64,000 nt of DNA from Yamagishiella unicocca (Eukaryota > Chlorophyta > Chlorophyceae > Chlamydomonadales > Volvocaceae): assembly GCA_003116995.1 (NCBI GenBank), contig BDSL01000004.1, positions 496,001 through 560,000 on the forward strand, given 5' to 3'. The notes below the pieces were generated by a model, which worked only from the letters and a program-made list of their open reading frames with translations, did no database searches and was not told where the DNA came from. A program made the translations under genes and the position numbers. The first letter of the stretch is position 1. Each line of letters starts with the position of its first letter. Shown here piece after piece: positions 53,201-64,000 of this stretch.

Positions 53201-56182
53201 GCAGCCAGCGATGAGATGGGTGTGTCGCGCTTCACGTCCCCCAGCGGGGCCCCCAGCAGCGACTGCCGGCTGGAGCCGCCGCCGCTGGCCGCCACAAAGT
53301 TGGGCGCGCCCGGAATGCGGCGCAGCTGCAGGCGGGCGGTGAAGTGCTCCGGGTCCTCGGGGGAGGGCTCCAGGGAGGTCAGGAAAATGCCGACGCTGGC
53401 TGCAGGGAGGGGAAGGGAAGGGAGAGGGGATGGGGGAGATGAGAGGGGTGGCACAAGCAGGTTGCAGGGAAGGAAGCTGTGCGACGGCGAAAGGTGGTGT
53501 GACGTCGGGACAAATGAAAGGTGGGGCTCTTGGGGGGGTTTAAACGAGGATCCGCGAATCCACGGCCGACAATCTTGGCGGGGAGGGGGGCGGGGGGGGG
53601 GGTGCACTGACGCGATGATCGACCCGCCGGCTGATTCACTCGCGCTGCCTGGATCCCCACCAACTGATACCTTCTCCCACAACCACCGCGCACCAGTACT
53701 CCCCGCCCGCCTTACCTTTGCTGCGCATCCAGCAGTCGCGCACTACCCTCGACAGCGACTGCACCGCGAACAGCGCGTCCTTGCTGTGCAGCACCAGCTC
53801 CACTTCGCGGCGCTCGGCCATGAGTGACGTCAGCAGCGTTGTCATGGGCTGGCTGGCACGCTGCGGTGAGTACGGCAACCAGTCAGTTAGTCATGCCAAA
53901 CCCAATTCCAGGCGAAAGGAAACACCCAAGGAAACGTTATCGAAGCACGCTGCGTGAGGGCGTTGGGGAGGAGGGGGGCTGCGGCGGGGAACCGATGGAA
54001 GCAGGCGCAGCAGCGCGCGGTGACCGGTGTACGACGAAACCCTGCAAGTCCCTACGCGGCGGCCCATAAACGGTGGATGGCTACGTCCTGAGCCGGTGAA
54101 CTGCCAAACCCAAATCCAGGTTCCAAACCCAAATCCAAGCCCAGACAACCGCGAAGCGTTCGATGCCGTGAGCGCGGCTGCGACACCCACCGCCGGGGTT
54201 CCGGCGCATGCCCCCACCACCGCCACCAATACACATGCGTACGACACACCCTGCCTGGAGTATCGCGGCTCGGCGGTGCACTTCGAAGATCACATCGCGC
54301 CCTCCTACTTGGGCCGCCACACCTCCCCATCGTGTAACCCCGCAGCAACATGCCCTCGCCAGTCGTCCTTCGCCGCATTGAGTACCGGACCGGACTGCTC
54401 CTTGAGCTGCACCGGGCCGCACCGACCTACCGACCCACGTACCGAGGGTGCGAAGTCCGACACCAGCACCTCGGGAGTCTGCAGCGCCCGCTTGTAGAAG
54501 CTGAACTGCATCACGGACGCCATGACGGTGCTCGCATCCGCATCAGGGGCAGAGCCGGCGCTGGCGGTGTCTGCTGGTGCGGCCGGGGTGGCTGGTGCCT
54601 CCGATGCTGGCACGGCGTCCGCCTCCGAAGCCGCCTCCGGAGCTGCCTCAGCCGCAGCAACTGGCGCTGCGTTGACTTTGGCCGCGCTGGCAGCGGCTGC
54701 TTTGTTCCGAAAGGGCCGGTAGTCCCCGGGAGCATTCCGGAGTAGTTCAGAGGGCGCGGGCGTGTGCAGCGCAGGGAAGAATGCGAGGGAGGGGTGCAGG
54801 CGAGGGCGGTAAAACAATGGAGGGTCGGGGAAGTGCCGTGATGTGGGTCATGACAGGCCGTGACAAGAGGATCAGCGCAAGGGCAGGGGGAGAGCAGGGC
54901 TGCCTGCCAGCTGAGCGTGCAGGCGCCTGGCCCCCCGAGGATGCCAGCTTACCCCACATCCCCTGTCCCCTGCCAGGACACATTCCGATTTGGGTCGCTG
55001 CCGCCAGAGCCGCCCGTGCACTACCTCCAGTTCCAAATCACGGGCTCCGCCTTTAACCCACTGCCATCGATCGCCTCCACTTCCACCCCTCACGCCCCCA
55101 TCCCCCGACCCACCCGACGCGGGCAGCTTGAGGTACTCGATGCTGAAGGCCAGGTCCAGCTGCTGGCTGGAGCCCAGAGAGCGGCGGGCCAGTACGGAAG
55201 ACTGTACGGCAACCAGCGCGGCGGCGGGGCCGGCGGCGTGGACCGCGACGCTGCTGGATCGCATGAGGGCCCGCGTGAGGGTGCGCGAGATGACCGAAGG
55301 ATCGGACCTGAGGCGGGGGAGCGGCGGTTGGGGCGGTTGATGGCTTCGGGTAAACCGGTAGGACGGGTCAATGGGTCGGCGGTGGCTTTTCGCGATGTGG
55401 GTCGGAACGTGAGGGTGGGGAAACTCCGAGAGGCGGCGGACGGAGTGGGGCAGTGGGCAGGGGCCCGATTATATAGCCGAAACGCGCAGGAGCAGGAGCA
55501 GAACCCATAGGCCCCGCAACAGCAGCAGAAGCCGAACGCACTTGGCGCCAACGCGGATGGTGACCTCGGGTGCGGGAGCCTGGAACTTGGGTACGGCAAC
55601 CATGGCGAGATCCAGAACGCGCGTCAGTGGCTGCTTCGGCTTTCGAACGCTGGCGTCAGCTGCTGTCGCTGGTTGCTCCTCCTGCTGCTGCTGGCGATTG
55701 GAGGGGAAGAATAGCAGGGTTTGGTTCTCGCGCCGCAGCTCTTGAGAGAGGGGCCTCAGGCCTTTGAAGCCGGTAGCGATGTCGGCCGCCGTGGGAGACA
55801 TAGAAAGGCCTACGGCGTCGCCTTTCAGCAGCAGTCGGCAACGCTCCTGAATAACAACGCGGTCGGTGCCACTGGCTGGGCTGCTGCCGTTGGCGTCCTT
55901 ACGGTTCTTGCCCCCCTTTCGCTGATCTGGGCTCATTTTGTTGCTCCGACCGCCGTTCGTAGGCTCCGCAACGGCCGGCTCGGGCTTCTCGGCTGGCGCC
56001 TCGCTCTGGGGTGCATCAACCACAGCGGCCGGAGCAGCGGCTTCCGCCGCAGAACACGACACGTGTTTCGAGCGATGCTGCTGCAAATTCAACGCTCTGG
56101 CCGAGGGCGTTGCGAAAGCGACGCCCTTGGGCGCAAGGTTTGCGGCACGGCTGCGGCCGGCCACGCAAGCGGAGCGTTGCAT
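50213..56182 (-). CDS. chloroplast-targeted protein with multiple SpoVS-like domains
   Basis: Ten exons (56182-55542, 55307-55114, 54696-54443, 53860-53716, 53399-53185, 52793-52292, 51995-51498, 51200-51061, 50727-50543, 50327-50213) join in phase to 962 residues. The N-terminus (Arg/Ala/Ser-rich, then [13 protein letters not shown]) looks like a transit peptide. The best SpoVS-like unit reads [20 protein letters not shown], then [20 protein letters not shown] and [12 protein letters not shown], the strand-helix-strand-helix order of bacterial SpoVS. Further diverged units begin [51 protein letters not shown] and [17 protein letters not shown]. SpoVS has an Alba-like fold and may bind nucleic acid. 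Linkers are Ala/Pro-rich. The exon 9 donor overlaps an in-frame TAA. Function in plastids is unknown. Confidence 0.8.
50995..51056. repeat. CCCCTCCCCTGCACC short tandem repeat, intronic
   Basis: About five pyrimidine-rich units of 13 to 15 bp directly before the - strand donor side of the exon ending at 51061. Confidence 0.85.
51283..51334 (+). repeat. interspersed intronic repeat, family A copy
   Basis: CGAGGAAGACCCATGGATG then CGAGAAAACACCGTTTAG. Located in an intron of the SpoVS-repeat gene and related to the copies at 11928, 27290 and 35885. Confidence 0.65.
52025..52168. repeat. GGAT tetranucleotide microsatellite
   Basis: About 25 GGAT units preceded by several GGATGGGC variants, in the intron between exons 6 and 7 of the SpoVS-repeat gene. 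Confidence 0.95.
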
Positions 56183-57754
56183 GTCGGCAGGCCTTGCTCA
56201 AAGTGTGTACGAGCAATATCTACTTCTGTAACGGACACCCAAAACGAGCGTCAGGGCCCAACGAGGCTTGCGGCCTCGGGGGCGCTCTCGGCCTTGCAAC
56301 TGTTCAGCACGACCGGGCTGTCTGGCGCTGTATAAGGGCTGCCCTTAAATTGCTGTCACTTTTGTCAATCAAACTGAACTTTGCTGAAGTTGCAGGCCTT
56401 TATTGAGAGGACCCTCATCCGCAATGTACGACGTCCAGGCTCGAATACTTCATCTGTTCCTCCGTTGCCCTTAGCCGAAACTTACAGCTTTATAAGCTGA
56501 TTAGCAGCTGTTAAATAAACCGGCATGATTGTGAGCGTGCGCGTGAACAATTTACATGTCGTCTATCAATCTCGCTGTGATATGGTCTGTACAGTGATCT
56601 GCCCTTTGCGCGGTGCGTAGTGCATATTACGATGCAATGATAGATATGGGGCCACGGTGCACCGCAAACATTCAGCACTCCACCACCTCTAGTACTTCAC
56701 CATCAGTGTCCGCATACACCACAAAACCCCATACTTCGTAAGAGCCACGCAAGTTTTGCTTCATTCATGAACTTGATCGTGCACGACTGAAATACCAGCC
56801 CCACCTTTATTCCTATTGACCCATGGTTCCGACTCAGAATCCTAGTTCGGCAACAACACTCCCTTCAGACTGCTCAATCTACATTACGCGTAACCATATC
56901 TGTCACCATCCCCAAGAATCATTTGCTTTCACCCTTGCTCAGCGCCCTTCACAGCTTCGAGATTGTACCTCAGAAGAATGTCGGCCGGAAACCGAAACTA
57001 CTGCGCCCCCGCATCTAGGACCCCCGCGGCAGCGCGCGCCCATTACACCGTCGCGGGGATCCAGGATACAGTTGAGAAGACTGCCCTAAATGGCCCTGAA
57101 TGTTGATCCTAGACATCTCGTGTAATGCGACGTCTCGCTGCTGACTGTGCCATCGAGGCGCTCGTCGGGTGCCTGTCCCGCATCACATCGTTGCCTCCTG
57201 CTTCCTTGTCACGTCAACCACCAGCGAACAAATTAAATACAAGGGTACACACTCCGCATTGGCACCCCAGTGCAAAGGTCAGCTGCATGTTGGACTGCCA
57301 TCGTGCCAGCCCGCCGCACTGACGAAAACATGCGAAAGCGTCGTAAGCCAAGCGCTTGCGCGCTAGCTGACATTTCATGACTGCCCAGCCAGTCCAAAGG
57401 CAAAGGCACCACTGAGCGCTACCGTATAAAATACTTGCTCGCCTACGCTGCGTCATTACGATGACGTTCACCAAGCCATCTTGTCAGGTGTGGAAATTTC
57501 GTCATATGCCCGACATCCTGCCCGTCACAAACCACGAAACCAGGTCCAGAAAGCGGTCTAAGCTGCTAAACCAGCACGCCTTCAGAGCCGCCGTCTCGAC
57601 TGACTGCTCCGGCGGCAGTGTCCTCCCAAACGCACTCCCATCGCCGCCATCAGTTTGCGAATTATGTCATTATTTCGTACGCCCCGTCAACGGCGCATTA
57701 CCCGCACCTCCGTCCCGAACCCACATGGGCTTCCTGCCTTTCCCAGCAACGGCG
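56183..57754. other. intergenic region between tandem - genes
   Basis: It holds the promoter of the SpoVS-repeat gene and the 3' UTR of the deubiquitinase gene (TGTAA on - at 57043-57047). The central part (56340-57000) is AT-richer and has no supported gene. Confidence 0.5.
57043..57047 (-). terminator. TGTAA polyadenylation signal of the deubiquitinase gene
   Basis: TTACA on +, about 710 bases beyond the - strand stop at 57755. Confidence 0.55.
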
Positions 57755-60700
57755 TCACGCGACCTTGGCGGCGCCACCCTCCGGCAGCGGCACGGCCGCC
57801 GCCGCCACCACCGCGGCAGCAGACACGGCGGCACGCGTCGCCTCGTTGACAAAGAAGAACAGGTAGCCCTGCTTGGCGGCGTCCTCACGGACGCGCGCGA
57901 AGTCCACGTGGCTGACCACCGAGTCGTTGTGTTCGTACCACAACTATATTTGAAGGCAGGTAGGCAGGCGGGCAGGCGGCGAGCCTCGGTGAAGGGAGAA
58001 GCCGGCGTCAAGAGGAGTAGTGTGACGCGGACCGCAGCAAAGCGGGTTAGCTGCAGCAGCAGTCGTATGCGCCAACCCATCCCGCTGCCCAGCCCCATTT
58101 CGCCGTACCTGTCCGTTGGGAGTTGCCACCAGCACGTCCGCGACGTAGTGGCCTGAGAACGGTGTAAGGCCCTTGTGTCGCACTACACCTTGAAGCCGGT
58201 AGCGCGCCAGCTGGCTCAGCGGCACCCCTGTGGCCTCGGCGCGGCCCTTCTGATGCGCCTTCACTGCGCGCGGCGTCCGAACCTGCTCCGTTGCTGTGCC
58301 TGACGGCAGCGAACCCTCGTCGGTGATGGCCTCTGTGGCGTCATCATCTTCGGCGTCGTTTTCGGCGTCGGAGTCGGGCACTAGAACCACCTGGTCCGAG
58401 GGGGGAGCAGCCGGGGGGGGCCATGAGTAATTGCAAGAAGAAGACAACCGACGTTGAGAGCGCCAAACCCTGGCAAGAAGGCGTGCTAGCGCTCGAAACG
58501 GCAACACTGTATACATGGTGAGGAAAACGGATGTAGTGCGAAGGTCCAGCAAGGAGGGCTGGGGGCGTGGCAATCGTGTCAATGACGTTTGGAAACAGAC
58601 CGCAAGGTGTACCGCGATCCTGGGGGGATGACATAACCAGGCGGTACTGGCAGTGCACGCTCCTGCGGACCTCCTGACAGACCGGCAGCTACCTTGGGCC
58701 GTGGCGCTGCAGGCTGCGCAGCGTCGTCGTCAGCGGCCGCGTCAGCAGCGTTCAGGTCCACAACGGTGTCCGTGCCGTCGTCGGTGAGCGACATCATCCA
58801 CGCCTTCTCCGGCACGTTGGCCTACGTGCGCGCGACGGAAGCCAAGGATACCACACACGGTCAAAGAGCTGCTGCAAGTAACCAGCTGATGGGAAGGACG
58901 GCGCTAGACAGATGAAGAATATCCACCTACCTCTTGCAGGCTGAGCATGATTGCCTTGTTAAGATCCACGTCGTCATCGTCCCCGCCGCCACAGTCGCCA
59001 GTTAGATCCAGCGGCTCCTCACGCCGGGCTCCAGCAAGTGCGTCCCCAGCCCCGCCCCCTTCGTCCTGCAACGAGAAGCCAAACTGGAACCCGCCCTGCT
59101 CCCTTTCCGTCGTCCCCGCAAGATTGTCTTCAGCCGCGTCTGCGTTGTTACCGCGCAGCGCTGAGGGTATGCGGCGGGCGGTGGTGGCCATGGGGAAGTC
59201 AACGCTGGCTTGGGGGTCCGGGGCAGCCGCTGAGGCGCCGTGCCCATCAATGCCCAGACCGGCTGCGACAACCAGCGCGTCGATGCCGGCGCCCCTGCCG
59301 CCCGCGTCAGCGCCGCCACCCGCCGCCGCCGCGCGCCGGCCACTGCGGACCTCCGGACCCGGCCGACGGTGCACAGGTGACGGCGGCGGCGCGACGGCAT
59401 CGTCTCCGAGGGGCGCACCGCCGCTATGTGGCGGAGTACAGCACGCCGCCGCCGCCGCTGCCGCCGCCGCTGCAGCTTCAATGGCCTGATCGACGTCCGG
59501 GATCTTCAGCACGCGCTCCCACTCCTCCTCTGCACGTGACTTCCTCGCAGTGCCTGCACCTCCTCCCCGTCGGCCGCCGCCGTCGGCCGCCTGCACAAAC
59601 ACCACGGTGTCGCTCTCGAACACGCCTCCTCCTCCGCAGCTGTCACGCATCTTTCGCCCCGCCTCCTCCGCCGCAAACGTCTCCATGCTGAGCCTCAGGA
59701 CCTCCTCCATCTCCTGGTCCTCGTCCGCAGGAGCCATGTACACATCCTCCCCGTCGTCCGCAGGAGCCATGTACACATCCTCCCCGGCTCCTCTGGTTGC
59801 CCCACTGGGCCCTGCAGCTTCTGGGGGCAACCCCGGGCCGGTTCTGCCTCCGCCACCACTGGCAGTCCTAGGCCGCTGTGCCCCGCCAGAGACCGGCGAA
59901 AGCGCCGTCGTACCATCCTCCTCGCCATCCACGTAGCAAGCGGCGCGGTCTGCATTGTTGACGCCACCGCCATCGTCGACATCAACGCCGTCGTCGAGGT
60001 CGACGTCAACGTCGGCGCTGCCGTCACGCACTCGCCGGCGCTGTGGCGGCGGCAGCGCTGGCGACTCAGCGACCGCCGGAATGCCGGCGTTCGGGCAGCT
60101 GGCTATCCGTAGTTTCCGTCGTCGGTTGAGGAAGTGTACGACGTGGCGGCGGTTGTGGCCGGCTCCCCTGCCACCGGCGCCCGCATGGCAGCCTTCGTCA
60201 GCGGAACTGTCGCTGCCGTCGTCGCCGTCGTCATCCCCTCGCTCCCGGCTGCCGCTGGCTCCCGAAATGCCGGGGCCCGAGCCGGCAGGCCTGGCGCAAA
60301 GGAAGAGGAGATAAGGATCAGGAGATAAGGAGTGAGATCCCAACCTTCCCAGACAGGAGACATCCCTAGCAGGAGTTTCTGTGTCCCACACTTGCTGAGC
60401 AAACTTAATAAAGTGTTACTTGTCTTTCAGGTTTTTCTTTTTGAATAATAACTAATGTTTGTGGTGGAAAAATAGGTTTAATTTGTCCGATGAGCAATAG
60501 TGGCAGGCAAGCCTAATGCCAACGGAGCCTCTGCTGTCGAGGACGCCCAGTGTGCCTGTCGCGGCCCAGCGGCCGGCTGGCAATTCGGCACGATGCATAT
60601 CTCATCCCTCGCCCCGCACGCGACCCACCTGGCGCCGTAATGCCGCCTCTCACCCCCGCCTTGGCTCTCGTCCTGCAGCTCCAACACGAGCTCCTCCTCC

Positions 60701-63700
60701 ACCTCCCCCTCCTTGTCCTCGCCGCTGCCGCCCACGCAGTCCCGAGAGCGCTGCTGCTGCTGCTGCGAGATCGGCCCCGCGGCGCCATCGCCAGCGGCCG
60801 CACTGTCGCCACTGGCGGAGACGCGCCGGCTTGGCTGCGCTGCAGCCCCGGACCCTAATCCGCTGCCGCGGCGCGCAGCGCCCGTGGGCTCGGACAGGTC
60901 CAGCACTGGGCCGCCCGCCCCTGCACGGACCGAGCCCCCCATTGCCGCTCCCGAGCGCTGCCCGTCGAGCCTTCCGCTGCTGCCGCCGTCTCCGCTCGAG
61001 GCGCCTGTGGGGCCGTCCTCCTCCGCGAGGCTCATCTTGAGCGCCAGCTGCAGCTGCTCCTCCTCGGTCATATCCTCTAGGTGCCAGGGGACTGCCGCTG
61101 CCTGGGTGTGGTGCGCCTCCGAAATCCGTCTGCCGGGTGCAAGTCGAGAGGGAAGGGGAGGAGGATAACGGCCTCAAGAGTCGCCCCGTTGTGCAGCATC
61201 AAGGGTGAACGGACATGGATTCTAGATCGCGTCGCACGACCAACCGTCATGGGAAGGCGCCCCGAACGGCTGCGTGCACAAGTACTAGTCCTTGCCCGTG
61301 TGTTCAGTAGCGTACAGCGCAGTCGGCAAAGCTACGCAGGATGCAGGCTTGGCACAAGGCAACCCAGCGGGGCAGCGATAGCATATAACCGGGTGCGCGC
61401 AGGTACGACCTGCCCCACCTGTCCGACAGCGGCGCAGTCCGGTCCTCCATGCAAATGCGCTTTTGGGGCCGACCAAGCCCCTCGCCATCGCCGTTACTAC
61501 GGCTGCCGCCCAGGTAGGCGCCATTGCCGCTGAGCGGCTCTGTTCCCCCCGCTCCGAAGAAGCTGCCAGTGGCAATGGCCTTGGGTGCCTTGCGCTCCGA
61601 GTAAGCTGCCCCATCCGGTCCGGCCCCCAGCGCCACACTGCCGCCACCACCACCACCGCCACGACACGTGCTACCCGGTGGCGGCAGCAGCGCCGATACG
61701 TCGTTTCCCGTATGGGTGCTTTGGCGGCGACCCGTGGGTCGGCCCGACGGCGTGGGTTGGCTGCCTCCGTTGCCCAAGCCCTTGCCGGCCGGCCGGAGCA
61801 GCGCCAGGGGTGTACTCGCAGCCGCCGCGTCTACGAAGACGTTGCCAGGTCCGCAGGCGAGACCGGCACTGCCTCCCGCAAACCCGTCCCGCGGCACTGA
61901 CACCGTTTTGACCCCGCCCGTCCCCAGACGCTGATACCCCTGCTCCTGATCCCGTCGTGACGACGGTGGCGCCACGCCGCCGTACGGCGTCCCTGCGCCG
62001 CCGCCGCCGTCCGCCTGGGCTCCGGTGCTCATGGCACTGGTTCCGCACTCGCTCTCCAGCGGTCTATCGATCCCCGCCGCCGCCTTTACAAGCCCCAGCC
62101 GCGACCGCTGCTGCTGCGCCGGCGGCAGCTGGCCCAGCTGCTGGACGGTACGCTCCTGGAGCGCCGACATGTTGGGCTGCAGGAAGGAGGGGCTGGGGCA
62201 GGTGGAGCCGCCGCCTGCCGTGTCCAGCGTGCGGCCGGCAGTCGTGACCGGGGCTGGGGTCCTGGCGGCGGCGGAACCACCACCACCGCCAGCAGTGTAG
62301 CCGCTTAGGTGCGCTCCTGCAGCGGCACCGCCCGCAGCGGCGGCTGCGTCATCGCCGACAGCCCTGCGGACAACTGGCGAGGTAGAAGCCAGGGAGGGGA
62401 CGACGCGGGCCCAGGCCCGGGACTTGTGAATGAGCTGAATGAAGCGGCTGCCGCTGCTTGCGACGTACGACAGAGGCCACCTGCACATATTGCCCGGCCG
62501 AGCGCACTGGAGGCGGCAAAGCAGTGCGCCGTCCCTAGTGTTCCTCCCCATGTCCTGTGATCAAATCCTTCATCCTCCCCTCCCCGCCTGCCGCTGCTGC
62601 CCCCACTCACGAGCCGCCGCCGGCACTCCCTCCAGGAGGTGTCCGTGTGCTTGTGCGGCGCCGTCGCAGTGGCGGGCCACGTCCAGTGCAGACGTCACCT
62701 CAACCACGGTGTGAACCTGCACAGCAAAGGATGCCGCAGGCCCAGGAATGCCTGAGCGTGATACAAAGCATAACCGCCAATACAGCTGACACCTGGGGCC
62801 AGCCACCTATCTATGGATACTGCCTAGTGCTCTGCCCCGCCCATCGCCGGCTAGTCGACGAGGCCGTCCCACCAGTTTCCGCGCGCCAGATACCTTAGCG
62901 TACAAGTACGGCGCCGGCGGGGTGGCTTCGCGGGAGGCGGGAGCCGAGGCGGCCTGCGGGGCGCTCCTGGCGGGTCTCTCAACGCCCATCTGCTGGTGCT
63001 GGGAGGCGTCAGCCTGGTGAGGGGTCCCGGGAATGCTCACAGCATCGGTCTGCGAGGCAGAACGATCGAGTGAGGGAGGATATAGATGTTGGTGCCGTGA
63101 TGCAGCAGTATGCCAACTGTGCTCAGCCAGCAGGGAGCTGCGCCCACGCCTACAGGTGCACGGCCCTCGTAATTCCACACCTGCGCTGCGGCCTCCGGTT
63201 CGTCGGCCGCCAGCATCGCCGCCGCCGCTACCGGCCCGGAGGCGTCCGTCCCCCGGGGGCCCTGCTGCTGGCTTTGGTGGGCCTGCTGCGCGGGCTGCTG
63301 CGCTTGCGGCAGCGGCATAAAGCGCTTTATATGCACCACCAGGACACGTGGAAGGCGCCACAGATGGTGTTGGGCGGTGTGGGGAACGGGCGCTGAGGGC
63401 GAGCAGCCGTCACAGTTCTTGTCGATTGTCTCCTCCTATGCAAGGAAATGGCACGGGAGGAGCGAATATGGTGGCGACGTTGGGTGCGCGCACGATTGGC
63501 ATCTTGCACCTTTGCAGGCGCCGACAACCCTGGACACCCCGAAGCGCGAGTGACAGCGACCACGGCCAAGACGACGACCGCAGCGAACACTACGTGTATG
63601 GCAATTGCAATAGTGTGTATTCCCGCTTGCTCGCAGGTCCAGCCCCTGGCTCGCAGCTCACCTTGAGGTACTCGGCGACCATGTCCTGAGGCCGAAATCC

Positions 63701-64000
63701 CCGGGCGCAAAGATGTCAAGGGGGTCGCGGATAGTATTAGGAAGCAGATTTAGGACAGCACCAGGAAGGAGGACAACAGGAAGGCAGCGGATCAAGATGC
63801 TACCGTGACGGACAGGAGAACCACCCCGCCATACCCCGCCATGCCCATGCAAGAGGTGTCACCGCACGCCGCCCGCACACCGCCCGGACGCCACGCACCT
63901 GCAACTTCACCGACCCCTGCGGTGGCAACTGTAGGCTGAGGCAGCTGAAGGGCTCCTTGGCACGTGTACAGCGCCCGCATGCCGAGCACGTCCACGTGTG
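57755..64000 (-). CDS. ubiquitin-specific protease, USP37-like, C-terminal part (5' end outside window)
   Basis: Eleven visible exons (64000-63899, 63685-63662, 63435-63181, 63049-62894, 62716-62611, 62373-61419, 61129-60629, 60290-58931, 58821-58693, 58390-58109, 57943-57755) join in phase to 1,352 residues. The first carries USP zinc-site and core sequence (TWTCSACG, FSCLSLQLPPQGSVKLQ). Next comes RLPRVLVVHIKRF. A 900-residue low-complexity insert holds three ubiquitin-interacting motifs (EEEQLQLALKMSLAEE, QEMEEVLRLSMETFAAEE, LNKAIMLSLQE). The His-box part follows: YRLQGVVRHKG, PFSGHYVADV, LWYEHNDSVVSHV, GYLFFFVNE. The Cys box should lie left of the first exon, outside the window. UIMs nested in the catalytic domain are the hallmark of USP37/USP26/USP29. 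The protein would remove ubiquitin chains. The exon ending at 63181 could instead end at 63154, and the acceptor at 62374 is inferred from phase. Confidence 0.9.
59719..59786 (-). repeat. 33-bp coding duplication (EDVYMAPAD)
   Basis: GEDVYMAPAD occurs twice in a row just before the second UIM of the deubiquitinase. The DNA copies are nearly identical, so the duplication is recent. Confidence 0.85.

Overview
The window looks like nuclear DNA of a GC-rich, intron-dense green alga of the Chlamydomonas/Volvox group (Chlamydomonadales). The grounds are short exons split by GC-rich introns that nearly all obey GT...CAG, TGTAA polyadenylation signals, plant-type and chloroplast-targeted proteins, and Ala/Gly/Gln-rich linkers. 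The species cannot be read from the sequence. I rebuilt fourteen multi-exon genes by hand. Every exon junction was checked for splice dinucleotides and for reading-phase continuity, but no transcript was available.

Layout, left to right. A possible 3' exon of a + strand gene ends at 319. NUDC (-, 4587-1651) is convergent with it and divergent from a plastid 2-oxoglutarate/malate translocator (+, 5814-9647). Then come an ankyrin-repeat protein (+, 11647-13331) and a J-domain protein (+, 13738-17001), the latter convergent with a THUMP/TAN1 tRNA-acetylation adaptor (-, 20812-17891). A 396-bp divergent spacer leads to a 1,651-residue multi-pass membrane protein (+, 21209-27981). It is followed by a small secreted/membrane protein (-, 30960-29994), a PDI/TMX-like thioredoxin membrane protein (+, 33388-35615), a sulfotransferase-like protein (-, 41693-36987), UXT prefoldin (-, 43100-41899) and an SR splicing factor (+, 43393-45844). 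The right end holds three - strand genes: a chloroplast CPBP-family protease-like protein (48076-46761), a chloroplast protein built of repeated SpoVS-like domains (56182-50213), and the C-terminal 1,352 residues of a USP37-type deubiquitinase (64000-57755; 5' end outside).

This is ordinary eukaryotic chromosome with no operon logic: neighbours are functionally unrelated, arranged in divergent and convergent pairs that share promoter spacers or overlapping 3' ends. Several genes serve protein or RNA homeostasis (NUDC, J-protein, UXT, TMX, USP, TAN1, SR), but nothing shows they work together.

The most interesting signals are a 6-nt microexon inside the RNP1 motif of the SR gene, a 14-nt microexon next to the CxxC of the TMX gene, two GC-AG introns, the multi-SpoVS plastid protein, a copied exon fragment inside a sulfotransferase intron, donors that overlap in-frame stop codons in three genes, and two families of short repeats scattered through introns of unrelated genes. 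I saw no complete mobile element, CRISPR array, rRNA or tRNA.
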